64,000 bases of DNA from assembly GCA_963724365.1 (NCBI GenBank), contig CAVRUR010000014.1:1-64000 (forward strand), given 5' to 3'. The position numbers and the translations under genes are program-made. Positions 1 to 9,607 of the stretch are shown in pieces. Every line of letters begins with the position of its first letter. Position 1 is the first letter of the stretch. Source of the DNA: JALORV01 sp963724365 (GTDB lineage Bacteria > Pseudomonadota > Gammaproteobacteria > Burkholderiales > Burkholderiaceae_F). The notes beneath the pieces are model-generated. The model saw only the letters and a program-made list of their open reading frames with translations, was not told where the DNA came from and did no database searches.

Positions 1-339
1 CACTCTTCGCGGTTGCAATCAATTTGAACGCCGAGGACACCCGATTGACTCCGTCCTGACCCAGAGTACCCCGAGCCCCCGTGGCCCAGACGAGCGAACC
101 ATGGAGACGTCTCGTTATAGCCCTGTCGCCACGCCTCGATCTTCTCGCGTGCGTCGTGCAATGACAAGAATAGTGCTGGTTCAGAAGTTCAGACGCTCCT
201 GTCGCAGCCTGCCGTTGAAGGCCTCGATGCGCGCGCAGGCCCGCCGGGCCGCGAGAAGCCCAGTTCGACATCGTGCCCGCAGGCTCAAGCGTCCGGAAGG
301 CCTTAAACGGCGCCCTACAACTGTCAGAGGCCATTCGAT
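1..339. other. gene-free left edge
   Basis: I see no supportable gene here. Short open frames exist on both strands, but they look like by-products of GC-rich sequence and lack a convincing start or protein character. The stretch ends where the BMP-gene remnant begins. Confidence 0.5.
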
Positions 340-615
340 TACTTGCCACCGGTTGGAACCTTCCCGACCACGCCGGCGACGTAGTAGTCCATCTGCCCAG
401 CTGTTCGTCGGTGAGCGCGCCGCTGGCAATCACGTCCCTGCCTTCGTTGTCGTTGATCGGACCGGTGAAGGGATGGAATGCACCAGCGCGAATCTCCTCC
501 TCTCGCTTCTTCACCTCCGCCACCAGCTCCTTCGGCAGTTTCTCGGAGAGCCCCTAGCTTGGTGAAACCCTCCCTGATGCCCGCCCCACACCGGTGCGAC
601 CGACCAGGTGCCTTT
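340..615 (-). pseudogene. remnant of BMP-family solute-binding protein gene (C-terminal part)
   Basis: Read on the minus strand, this stretch repeats the last quarter of the complete BMP lipoprotein gene at 2180-3322. It aligns with about 2181-2460, with many substitutions and several small indels. Recognisable shared pieces include VKKREEEIRAG, FHPF.GPI, VIASGALTDEQLG and a matching C-terminal end. No start codon, signal peptide or upstream three quarters remain, and the frame is broken, so it is a non-functional duplicate fragment. The intervening 1.5 kb holds the iron-uptake pair, which suggests duplication followed by insertion or deletion. The alternative is remnant homology from an old tandem array of binding-protein genes. 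Confidence 0.8.
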
Positions 616-871
616 CAAGCCGAGCGGCGAGCAGATCGCGATGCTCAACGTGCTTCGCGCAGCGAACAGGGCCTCTCGCTGAAAGTGAAAGCGAGTCCGC
701 GCCGCCGTCAGCTCGGCGCGAATGGGCTTGGCCGGACCCGAGCCCGAACCGCGCGCGGCCGAGCTGCCTTATCGACGCTCTCGATGTTCAGCTCTGCCTG
801 GCGGCCGCAGCGCCGTCCGCCTGCTTTGCGCGGCACAAAGAAATGTCCTGAGAACCACTTGACGCCGAAAT

Positions 872-890
872 GAGAATGATTATCATTTCT
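872..890 (+). promoter_or_regulatory. Fur box upstream of iron-uptake pair
   Basis: The 19 bases GAGAATGATTATCATTTCT match the classical Fur consensus GATAATGATAATCATTATC at 14 positions and keep its dyad around the central GAT-TATC. The box lies 15 bases before the ATG of the cupredoxin gene, overlapping the expected promoter. That position fits iron-dependent repression of both downstream genes. Confidence 0.8.
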
Positions 891-905
891 ATACAGGGAG
901 AATAA

Positions 906-1256
906 ATGATCATGTTCCGTCTTCGAGGTGTCCTGCGGTTGGCGCTGATCCTTGCGCCATTGACTTTGCTGCCCGCGACCGCGCCGGCCGCAGAGCCAGA
1001 AGTCGTCATCGTGCTGCGCGACGGTCGCTTCGAGCCTGCCGAGGTGCGAGTACCCGCGGGCGTCAAGGTCAAGCTGGTGATCGACAACCAGGACAAGGCG
1101 GCAGCCGAGTTCGAAAGCCATGAGTTGAAGCGCGAAAAAATGGTGCAGCCAGGGACCCGCGCGACCATCAATGTCGGACCGCTGAAGCCCGGCCGCTACC
1201 CGTTCTTCGACGAATACCGCGAGAAGACGACGCGCGGTGTGTTGATTGCGGAGTAG
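906..1256 (+). CDS. periplasmic cupredoxin-domain protein of an FTR1-type iron uptake system
   Basis: This 116-residue exported protein starts with a hydrophobic signal segment (to about residue 28, AAEPEV cleavage region). A single cupredoxin-like beta-sandwich follows, of the kind found in EfeO N-termini and in FtrB-like proteins. Motifs seen are DGRFEPAEVRVPAG and, near the end, GRYPFFDEY. It lacks the classical blue-copper Cys-His cluster, so an auxiliary role in handing iron to the permease is more likely than electron transfer. The start at 906 follows GGGAG at 896-900; a second ATG at 912 is possible. It is separated by only 3 bases from the permease gene and preceded by a Fur box. The family role in iron uptake is established; the exact task here is inferred. 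Confidence 0.8.
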   Translation: MIMFRLRGVLRLALILAPLTLLPATAPAAEPEVVIVLRDGRFEPAEVRVPAGVKVKLVIDNQDKAAAEFESHELKREKMVQPGTRATINVGPLKPGRYPFFDEYREKTTRGVLIAE

Positions 1257-1259
1257 CCC

Positions 1260-2108
1260 GTGCTTGCAGTCGCGCTCATCGTCTTCCGCGAATCGCTCGA
1301 GGCGGCACTGTTGATCGGCATCCTCGTTGCGGCCACGCGCGGGCTTGACGGTCGAGGCCGCTGGCTTGCCGGCGGCGCCACTGCAGGTGCCGTGGGTGCC
1401 GTTGGCATCGCGCTTGCGGTCACACAGTTTCCGCAACTGATCGACGGCACGAACCAGGAGATCTTCAACGCCAGTGTGCTTGGTGCGGCAGTACTAATGC
1501 TGGCCTGGCACCAAGTGTGGATGTCGCAGCACGGAGCGGAGCTCGCTGCGGATGCGAGACAAGTGGCGAGCGCAGTTCGTGCAGGCGAGCGCAGTCTTGC
1601 CGCGGTTGGCGTCGTCGCTGCCATCGCCGTGCTGCGCGAGGGCTCCGAGACCGTGCTGTTCCTGTTCGGTTCGATGACTGGCGGCCAGCTGGGAGCCATC
1701 GATGTCATCGCCGGTTTGGCGTTCGGGCTGTCCCTCGGGGTTACGCTCGGCGTCGTCGTGTACGCCGGCCTCGCTCGCATTCCCTTGCGGCAACTGTTTC
1801 AGTGGACCGGCGTGCTGCTCGTGATGGTTGCCGCCGGTATGGCCAGCCAGGCGGCCGGCTTTCTGATACAGGCCGACCTGATCCCAAGTCTGGCCTCGCC
1901 GCTTTGGGACACTTCCGCCTTCATTGGCAACGGTTCCGCTCTCGGCGCAGCGCTGCGCGCGCTCGTCGGCTATGAAGCGCGACCGGACGGCATGCAGGTG
2001 GCAGTGTTCGTCGTGACCCTGGTTGCCATCCTCACCGTCGCACGCTCGACCCGCCTGGCAGCGGGCTCCGGGCGGAAGACGCGAGCGCCCGCCCCGCTCA
2101 CCTCCTAG
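1260..2108 (+). CDS. FTR1-family high-affinity iron permease
   Basis: A 282-residue integral membrane protein of the OFeT/FTR1 family (EfeU/FtrC-like), predicted to move ferric iron across the inner membrane. Both signature REXXE iron-binding motifs are visible: RESLE at residues 10-14 and REGSE at 126-130, each inside a transmembrane helix. About seven hydrophobic segments fit the family topology. It starts with GTG directly after the cupredoxin stop codon, so the two are almost certainly one transcript under the upstream Fur box. Neither an EfeB-type peroxidase nor a P19 protein gene is next to it, so the system is either minimal or has its partners elsewhere. Confidence 0.9.
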   Translation: MLAVALIVFRESLEAALLIGILVAATRGLDGRGRWLAGGATAGAVGAVGIALAVTQFPQLIDGTNQEIFNASVLGAAVLMLAWHQVWMSQHGAELAADARQVASAVRAGERSLAAVGVVAAIAVLREGSETVLFLFGSMTGGQLGAIDVIAGLAFGLSLGVTLGVVVYAGLARIPLRQLFQWTGVLLVMVAAGMASQAAGFLIQADLIPSLASPLWDTSAFIGNGSALGAALRALVGYEARPDGMQVAVFVVTLVAILTVARSTRLAAGSGRKTRAPAPLTS

Positions 2109-2179
2109 GGTGCAGCGCCGCGCTGCGCGCGTGCAGATCGAATACGAATTCTGAATCTGCGCAGCGCCGCGCAGAACGA

Positions 2180-3322
2180 TCACTTGCCGCCGGTGGGCAC
2201 CTTGCCGACCACGCCGGCGACGTAGTAGTCCATCTTGCCCAGCTGCTCGTCGGTGAGCGCGCCGCTGGCGATGACGTCCTTGCCGTCATTGGTCTTGATC
2301 GGGCCGGCGAACGGATGGAAGGTGCCGGCGCGGATCTCGTCCTCGCGCTTCTTCACTTCGTCGACGAGTTCCTTCGGCAGCTTGTCGGAGAGCCCCTCGA
2401 GCTTGATGAAGCCCTCCTTGATGCCGCCCCACACCGGCGCGACCTTCCACGTGCCGTCCATCACCGCCGTTGGCACGCGCGGTGTAGTAGTCGCCCCAGT
2501 GGTGCGTCACGGCCGCGAGCTGCGCATTCGGGCCGAACTTGCGCATGTCGGAGTGATAGGCGATCGCCATCTTGCCCTTCTCCTCGGCCACCGCGACGGT
2601 CGCGGTCGAGTCGGTGTGATGCGTGACGACGTCGGCGCCCTGCCCCATCAGCGTGTTGGCCGCGTCGCGCTCCTTGCCGGGGTCGTACCAGCTGTTGACC
2701 CAGACGACCCGCACCTGCGCCTTCGGATTGACCGCGCGCGCGCCGAGCGTGAACGCGTTGATGCCCTGCAGGACCTCCGGGATCGGGAACGCGGCGACGT
2801 AGCCGAGCTGGCCCGGTCTTGCTCATCCTGCCGGCGACCATGCCGGCCAGATAGCGGCCTTCGTAGAAGCGCGCGTTGTAGGTGTTGACGTTGGCGGCGG
2901 TCTTGTAGCCGGTCGCATGCTCGAACTTCGCGTTCGGAAATTCCTCGGCCACCTTGAGCGTCGGGTTCATGAAGCCGAACGAGGTCGTGAAGATCAGCGT
3001 GTTGCCCTGCTGCGCGAGGTCGCGGATCACGCGCTCGGCGTCGGCGCCTTCCGGCACCTTCTCGACGAAGCTCGTCTTCACCTTGTCGCCCAGCGCCTTC
3101 TCCATCGCGAGGCGGCCGGCGTTGTGCTGCGACGTCCAGCCGGCGTCACCGACCGGGCTGACGTAGACAAAGCCGACCTTCAGCGGCTCCGGCTTTGGCG
3201 CTTCCGCCGACTTGGCCGGCTGGGCCGGCTCGACCTTTGGGCGCGGCAGGCTCCGGCTTGCCGCAGGCCGCCAGGGCAAGGGCGGCACCGACGGCGGACA
3301 GCAGCGAAATCGTGCGGTTCAT
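2180..3322 (-). CDS. BMP-family ABC transporter substrate-binding lipoprotein (frameshifted)
   Basis: Periplasmic lipoprotein of the BMP/PnrA family, which binds nucleosides or related solutes for an ABC importer. The start at 3322 gives a lipoprotein signal with lipobox LAAC. The mature domain begins LKVGFVYVSPVGDAGW and runs through NTLIFTTSFGF, GRYLAGMVAGRMSKTG and VVTHHTDSTATVAVAEE to a VPTGGK end. The frame is interrupted three times (about 3243, 2817 and 2465). In each case removing one base (an extra A or G in a run) restores the family sequence, so the gene was probably intact in the organism. No permease or ATPase gene is adjacent. A broken copy of its 3' part lies at 340-615. Confidence 0.85.
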
Positions 3323-3432
3323 CGTGGGTTTTCTCCGGGAGTTCGCTCGGGAGCCGTTCGGTGCGAAGCGAAGAATTTTACGCAGGACCGCCGCCGCGTT
3401 CGCCGGGCAATGAGAACGAGCCGCAACGCGCC

Positions 3433-5152
3433 ATGCCAAACTCGCGCGCAGCCGATCCGCCCGATGGAAATTCCTTGATGCCCGCGCGCGCCCTTGCCAC
3501 TCTCGAACGATGCCGTGACGATTTCTCCCCGAGGTCCGCGGCACGCAAGCTCGCTGCGTTGCGCCAACTGGAGCGCGCGCGGCTGCGCACGGCAGAGCAG
3601 GTCCGACGACTGCACGAGGTGCTGTGCTTCATGCGTGCCTACCCGCACAACGCCGGCGTGCTGCGGCAGGTGGAGCGGATGCTCGAGGCCTTTGAGCGCC
3701 GGCGCGACCTGCGCTCCCATCGCGACGCGTTGGCTTACACGGGCATTGCGGGGACAACGATCTGGTTTCCGTTCTTCTATCCGACGGCTCGCTGGATCGC
3801 GCGGCGCTGGCCGCATGCGCTGAAGCTCGACCGGACCGACGCTGTGGCCGGGGAGTCGATCGGCAAGGCACTGCCCGAGTCTGACAACGGCGATCGAGGC
3901 CCATGCACTGCGCGAAACCTCGCTGCCGGGGTTTCAGGCACTCGACGCGCTGCGTGGCAAGTCCACCGACGCCACTTTCCTGGTCGAACTCGTTGCGGCG
4001 ATGCCCGGCGACGAAGTCACGCGCGAAGCGTTCTACGACCTCATCAATCCGAGCTGCGAACTGGTCGCGACCGATGGCACGCCATCGCGAACCAAGGCCG
4101 TCTTTCCGGGCGGCCCGCGCACCTGGCAGACGACGCCCCTGCGTCATGAGCGATCCGATCTGCGTCGCGAGATTGCGCGACCACCGCGCACGCTGCGGCG
4201 TCTGTCGTCGTCCGATGGGCGAGCGCTTGTAACGCTGGCACGCGAATCGATGATGACGCGCCAGCGCGATCTGGACGCGTTCGCCCATGGCAACGACGCC
4301 GACGTCTGGCTCTGCGAGGACGATGGCGGACTGGCCTTCGCATTGATCGGCACCCAACCCGACCGGCGCGCCCCGCTGCCCGCAATTTACGGCGGACTGA
4401 CACTGCAAAATGGCGTGCCGATCGGCTACCACCAGGCAGATCTGCTGGGTCGCACGGCTGCCGTCTCGTTCAATACGTTCGAGACATTCCGGGGCGGCGA
4501 GTCGACCCACACCTTTGCCCGCCTGCTCGCCACGCTGCACGCATTCTGCGGAGTGACGTCGTTCAGCATCGAGCCATATCAGCTTGGCCAGGGAAACGAC
4601 GAGGGCATCGAGTCCGGCGCGTGGTGGTTCTATTGCAAGCTGGGCTTCCGGCCGCGTGCACGGGCCGCGCTGCGGCTCGCGGCAGTCGAACTGGAACGGG
4701 TACGCAGGCGCGCGAAGCATCGCTCCACACCCGAAACCCTGCGCCAGCTCGCAGAGCACCACGTGTTCCTCGACCTCGACCCGGATCGTCCCGCGCCTCT
4801 GCTGCTGCCCACCCGCATCGGCCTGCGCGTCGGAGCGTTCCTGACCTCCCTCGCGTCTGAAAGTCGTGCCGCGGCCAAGGAGCGCGCACTGGAACTGGCT
4901 CGACAACGCTGCGGCCTGCCGCCGAAGCATCGCTTCACGCGCAACGAGCGCGAAGCATGGTCGAGCCTCGCACCGCTGTTTGCGGCGATACCGATGCGTG
5001 GCTGGTCATCCGCGGACCGCAGCGCACTGATTCCACTCGCGCTCGCCAAGGGTGTGCAGTCCGAACGCACCTACGCAAGGTTGCTCGGAGCCCACCGGAA
5101 GCTGGAAGCCGTGCTGGCGCAATGGAGTTCTGCGAAACGCGGGAGGGCCTGA
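3433..5152 (+). CDS. conserved hypothetical protein with GNAT-like C-terminal motif (frameshifted)
   Basis: I do not recognise a named family. The product is about 570 residues. The N-terminal third is helical and arginine-rich. A middle region has CELVATDGTP, and a later segment reads GNDEGIESGAWWFYCKLGF. That pattern (acidic turn, Ser-Gly-Ala, aromatic, Tyr-x-Lys-Leu-Gly-Phe) recalls the end of GNAT acetyltransferase folds. One frameshift near 3880 is repaired by removing a T, and the join at GKALPEL-TTAIEAHAL reads smoothly. The start at 3433 is the first ATG in frame; the ATG at 3478 is an alternative, and neither has a strong ribosome site. It stands alone, divergent from the BMP gene. 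Confidence 0.6.
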
Positions 5153-5191
5153 TTCTTTCGGCGTCATGACCCCCGTCATGCATCAGTGCGT

Positions 5192-5542
5192 TCAGCCCTT
5201 CGGCGTGACCTTGCCGGCGAACGACTGAACGACGATCTTGCCGTCCCGCACGATGAACGTGTCCGTGCCCAGCTCGTAACGGTTGTCTGCCGTTTCCGCG
5301 GTCCAAAGAATGTAGGCATGGTCGCCGTCGACGTACTGGCGCTGCATGTTGAACACTGCGCCCGGCTTCCCAAACTCTGCAATCATCGCCTCGAACAACG
5401 GCCCGATTTCGCCGCTGCCCCTGAGGGGCCCCTCTGATGTGAACAGGACGGCGCCCGGTGCGTAGTCCGACAGGATGCCCCCGAGGTCGCCATCGCCAAA
5501 GCACTTCAGGTGATGGTCTACAACTTCCTGAGTCGAAATCAT
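5192..5542 (-). CDS. NTF2-like / SnoaL-type small protein
   Basis: A 116-residue single-domain protein of the NTF2-like superfamily. It begins MISTQEVVDHHLKCFGDGD, with the typical opening helix, followed by beta strands such as AVFNMQRQYVDGDHAYILW and a closing DTFIVRDGKIVVQSF. Proteins of this shape are small cone-shaped dimers used as isomerases, polyketide cyclases or ligand binders, so no substrate can be assigned. The start at 5542 is chosen because GGAGGA lies 7 bases upstream; a longer in-frame version exists without such a site. It is convergent with the preceding plus-strand gene and has no obvious operon partner. Confidence 0.75.
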   Translation of the reverse strand: MISTQEVVDHHLKCFGDGDLGGILSDYAPGAVLFTSEGPLRGSGEIGPLFEAMIAEFGKPGAVFNMQRQYVDGDHAYILWTAETADNRYELGTDTFIVRDGKIVVQSFAGKVTPKG

Positions 5543-5879
5543 TTCTGTTCCTCCGTACATGTCAATGGCAGGTCGTGGCGACATCCGCGACTTGCCGAAT
5601 CGCATCCTTCGTGGCCATCACCCCGAGTTAGCGTGCCGACGGTGACGGTCCGAGTTCCGCGCGTTGGAGGATTCTTCACAATCGCATGGTCAGACGCTTT
5701 ACCCCGTGTCGTCCCGTCTTGCTCGCGCGTCCGGTTCCTCGCGGTCAGTCAGCGCACGGCGGTGTGGCAGAGGGAAATACGCATGGCAATTGTCGCAATG
5801 CTGAAGTCGAGCCGGTTGCGACTGCAGCCGTGATCTTTCGTCCGCTCCGGTTTCCCGTTGGCCAGCCCCACAGCCACGC
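5543..5879. other. intergenic stretch without recognised gene
   Basis: About 340 bases between the NTF2-like gene start and the LysR gene stop. Open frames on both strands are short and lack family features. The promoter of the NTF2-like gene must lie here, but I cannot point to its elements. Confidence 0.4.
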
Positions 5880-6804
5880 TCAGCCGTCGACCGGCACACC
5901 TTTCGCAGGTGCCGCTGCCGGCGAACGCGAGGCCTCCCTGCGCAGCCAGGTGACGAAGCGCACGACCTTGTTCCACTTGCCGTGCGATTCCGGGTACACG
6001 AGGTGGTGTGCGTGCACCTGGATTCCCTTCCGGTCGGCAAAGACCGGCACGAGTTCGCCATTGCTCAGGGCTTTCTCTGCCAGCCGGGCACTTTCCAGCG
6101 CCACGCCCAGTCCCTGTATGGCTGCCTCGATCACCAGGTAGGCGCGATCGAACCGCAGAGCGTAGGTGGCCGGACTGAGCGGAACACCGTGGGCCGCGAA
6201 CCAGCGCGGCCATTGAACGACATTGACGTCGGAAAAGATCAGCGGCTGCGCGAGCAGCTGTTCGGGGCTGCGCATGACGGCGCGCCCCAGCAGGGTCGGG
6301 CTGGCGAGCGGCAGCATCTCTTCGTCGAAGATCGTCTCGACGTGCAGTTCGCCCCATTTGATCGCGCCGTAGCGGATGTCGAGGTCGACTTCGCCGCGCG
6401 AGAAGTCGGAATGCGTGTGCGACGCCGAGAGCTGGATGCGCAGGTCCGGATGCTCGGCCAGGAATCGCCGGCAGCCGCGGCATCAGCCAGCGGCTGGCAA
6501 AGCTGGGTGAGACATGGATGCGCAGGACCTCGACGCCCTCCGAGGTGCGTGCGTTATGCGCCGCGCTCGCGATCAGCGCCAGCGCGCCGGTCACGTCATT
6601 CTGATAGCGCTCGCCCACCGGCGTGAGCACGAGCCCGCGCGAGGTTCGCTCGAAGAGCTTGCGGCCGACAAAGCCTTCCAGGTTGGTGATCTGGTGGCTG
6701 ACGGCCGATGCGGTGACGTTCAGTTCATCGGCCGCCTTGTTGATGCTGCCGAGGCGGGCGACGACTTCGAACGCAATGATTCCCTTTAGCGGAGGCAGTT
6801 GCAT
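5880..6804 (-). CDS. LysR-family transcriptional regulator, GcvA type (frameshifted)
   Basis: A regulator of about 307 residues. The N-terminal winged helix reads LPPLKGIIAFEVVARLGSI, NKAADELNVTASAVSHQI and NLEGFVGRKLFERTSRGL, the classic LysR DNA-binding domain with GcvA-like features. The effector-binding half continues RFLAEHPDLRIQLSASHTHSD, VDLDIRYGAIKWGELHVET and ends at 5880. One frameshift near 6480 (an extra C) separates the two halves. It is transcribed divergently from the SDR-to-glycerate-kinase operon, the usual arrangement for a LysR protein that controls the neighbouring catabolic genes in response to a pathway metabolite. Confidence 0.85.
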
Positions 6805-6811
6805 CGCAGCA

Positions 6812-6824
6812 TGAAATTAATTCA
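6812..6824. promoter_or_regulatory. candidate LysR operator
   Basis: The near-palindrome TGAAATTAATTCA is a conspicuously AT-rich dyad in an otherwise GC-rich divergent promoter region between the LysR gene and the SDR operon. LysR proteins bind T-N11-A type dyads, and GcvA-type members prefer CTAAT-like cores. This is an inference from position and symmetry only. Confidence 0.4.
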
Positions 6825-6908
6825 GTGCGGCCTGAGGGCGGCTAGCTTGCTGGCAATCGAGTGCAAACGCAACATGCGTCCCACATTCAAACCGCGCTGG
6901 AGACCGCC

Positions 6909-7658
<750 letters not shown>

Positions 7659-7672
7659 CCGGAGCCCGCCTC

Positions 7673-8539
7673 ATGACACTCACTGTCGAAGGACCTCAGA
7701 TGACGGACAAGCTTTCCGAACTTGCCGACTGCGCCTACCGCATCCGCCGGTATGCGCTGCGGATGGGCGAAGTACAGGGACAGGGTTACATCGGGCAGGC
7801 GCTCGGCATGGCCGAGATCCTGGCCGTGGCCTACGGCCATGCACTCAACCTCCGGCCCGACGATCCCGAATGGGAGGGCCGCGACCGATTTCTCCTCTCG
7901 CATGGGCACTACGCGATTGCCTTCTACGCAGCACTGATCGAAGCCGGCATCGTGCCCGAAGAGGAACTGGAAACCTACGGTGGCGACGACAGCCGCCTGC
8001 CGATGTCCGGCATGGCGACCTACACGCCGGGCATGGAGATCTCCGGCGGATCGCTGGGACAGGGATTGCCGATTGCGGTCGGCATGGCGCTCGGTCTGCG
8101 CCAGAAGGGCAACCCGGCCTTCGTCTACAACTGCATGTCCGACGGCGAACTCGACGAAGGCTCGACGTGGGAAGCCGCGATGTCGGCGAGCCATTTTCAA
8201 CTCGCGAACCTGATCACGCTGGTCGACGTCAACAACCAGCAGGCCGACGGTCAATCGACCAAGGTGCTGGGCTTCGAGCCGCTCGTGGACAAGTGGGCGG
8301 CGTTCGGCTGGCACGTGCAGCGCGTCAGCGGCAACGACCTGCCCGCGGTGCTCGCCGCATTCGAGAAGGCGCGCAACCTGGCGCAGCCGCGGCCGCGCGT
8401 GATCCTGTTCGACACGAAGATGGGCAAGGGCGTGCCTTTCCTCGAAGCGCGCGAAAAGAACCATTTCATGCAGGTCGCGGCCGCCGAGTGGCAGCACGCA
8501 ATCGAACTGCTGGATGCCGCACACGCGGCGAGGAGCTGA
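7673..8539 (+). CDS. transketolase, N-terminal (TPP-binding) subunit
   Basis: A 288-residue protein equal to the first domain of transketolase. Visible motifs are FLLSHGHYAIAFYAAL (substrate/TPP region), GGSLGQGLPIAVGMALGL and the TPP/metal-binding MSDGELDEGSTWEAA...VDVNNQQADG (SDG in place of the usual GDG). It ends where the pyrimidine-binding domain would start, and the next gene encodes that half, so the two form a split transketolase. The ATG at 7673 has GGAG upstream. The ATG at 7700 (MTDKLSELADC) is an equally reasonable start, with AAGGA before it. Split transketolases often act in special sugar or sugar-acid pathways; the substrate here is not determined. Confidence 0.88.
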   Translation: MTLTVEGPQMTDKLSELADCAYRIRRYALRMGEVQGQGYIGQALGMAEILAVAYGHALNLRPDDPEWEGRDRFLLSHGHYAIAFYAALIEAGIVPEEELETYGGDDSRLPMSGMATYTPGMEISGGSLGQGLPIAVGMALGLRQKGNPAFVYNCMSDGELDEGSTWEAAMSASHFQLANLITLVDVNNQQADGQSTKVLGFEPLVDKWAAFGWHVQRVSGNDLPAVLAAFEKARNLAQPRPRVILFDTKMGKGVPFLEAREKNHFMQVAAAEWQHAIELLDAAHAARS

Positions 8540-8542
8540 ACC

Positions 8543-9541
8543 ATGAGCACCGTTGCAACCAAGCCGCGCCTGAAGACGTCAGCGATGATCGCCTCGATCG
8601 CCGGCGAGGGACAGCGCACGCGCCCGGCTCCGTTCGGCAATGCGCTGGTCGAACTGGCGCGTCTGCGGCCCGACGTCGTCGGCATGAGCGCCGACCTGGC
8701 CAAGTACACCGACATGCACATCTTCGCGCAGGCGTTCCCTGAGCGCTTCTTCCAGATGGGCATGGCCGAGCAGCTGCTGATGGGCGCCGCCGGCGGCATG
8801 GCGAAGGAAGGCTTCATCCCGTTCGCCACGACCTATGCGGTGTTCGCAGCGCGCCGCGCCTACGACTTCATCCACCAGGTGATCGCCGAGGAAAATCTCA
8901 ACGTCAAGATCGCCTGCGCGCTGCCCGGCCTGACGACAGGCTACGGTCCGAGTCACCAGGCTACCGAGGATCTCGCGATCTTCCGCGGCATGCCGAACCT
9001 GACGATCATCGATCCGTGTGATGCGGTCGACGTCGAGCAGGCGGTGCCGGCGATGGCCGCGCACAACGGGCCGGTGTACATGCGACTGCCCCGCGGCCAG
9101 GTGCCGGTGGTACTCGACGAATACAACTACACGTTCGAACTCGGCAAGGCCAAGCTGCTGCGCGACGGCAAGGACGCGCTGATCATTTCCAGCGGCTTCA
9201 TGACGATGCGCGCGCTGGAAACGGTCGAGAAGCTGCGGGCCGACAGCGTCGACGTCGGCGTGCTGCATGTGCCGACGATCAAGCCGCTCGACGAAGAGAC
9301 GATCGTGCGCGAAGCCGGCCGCAGCGGGCGCCTCGTGATCGTCGCCGAGAACCACTCGATCGTGGGCGGGCTGGGCGAAGCGGTCGCCGGCGTGCTGTTG
9401 CGCGCGGGTGTCACGCCGCCGTTCCGCCAGATCGCGCTGCCGGACGCCTTCCTCGACGCCGGCGCGTTGCCGACGCTGCACGACAAGTACGGCATTTCCA
9501 CTGCTGCCATGACCCAGTCCATCAAGGGCTGGCTGAACTGA
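8543..9541 (+). CDS. transketolase, C-terminal subunit
   Basis: A 332-residue partner of the preceding subunit, carrying the pyrimidine-binding and C-terminal transketolase domains. The segment FFQMGMAEQLLMGAAGGMAKEG contains the conserved glutamate that activates TPP. It is followed by FATTYAVFAARRAYDF and the ATEDLAIFRGMPNLTIIDP block common to transketolase and DXS-like enzymes. The C-terminal domain contains ENHSIVGGLGEAVA. It starts 4 bases after the previous stop, so expression is coupled. With the N-terminal subunit it should transfer two-carbon ketol units between a ketose-like donor (possibly hydroxypyruvate) and an aldehyde. Confidence 0.88.
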   Translation: MSTVATKPRLKTSAMIASIAGEGQRTRPAPFGNALVELARLRPDVVGMSADLAKYTDMHIFAQAFPERFFQMGMAEQLLMGAAGGMAKEGFIPFATTYAVFAARRAYDFIHQVIAEENLNVKIACALPGLTTGYGPSHQATEDLAIFRGMPNLTIIDPCDAVDVEQAVPAMAAHNGPVYMRLPRGQVPVVLDEYNYTFELGKAKLLRDGKDALIISSGFMTMRALETVEKLRADSVDVGVLHVPTIKPLDEETIVREAGRSGRLVIVAENHSIVGGLGEAVAGVLLRAGVTPPFRQIALPDAFLDAGALPTLHDKYGISTAAMTQSIKGWLN

Positions 9542-9607
9542 TCCCCAGAGGCGACATCGCCGCACAGCGCAGTCGCCCAATTCTCACTTCAACCCAGGAG
9601 ACTTCCA

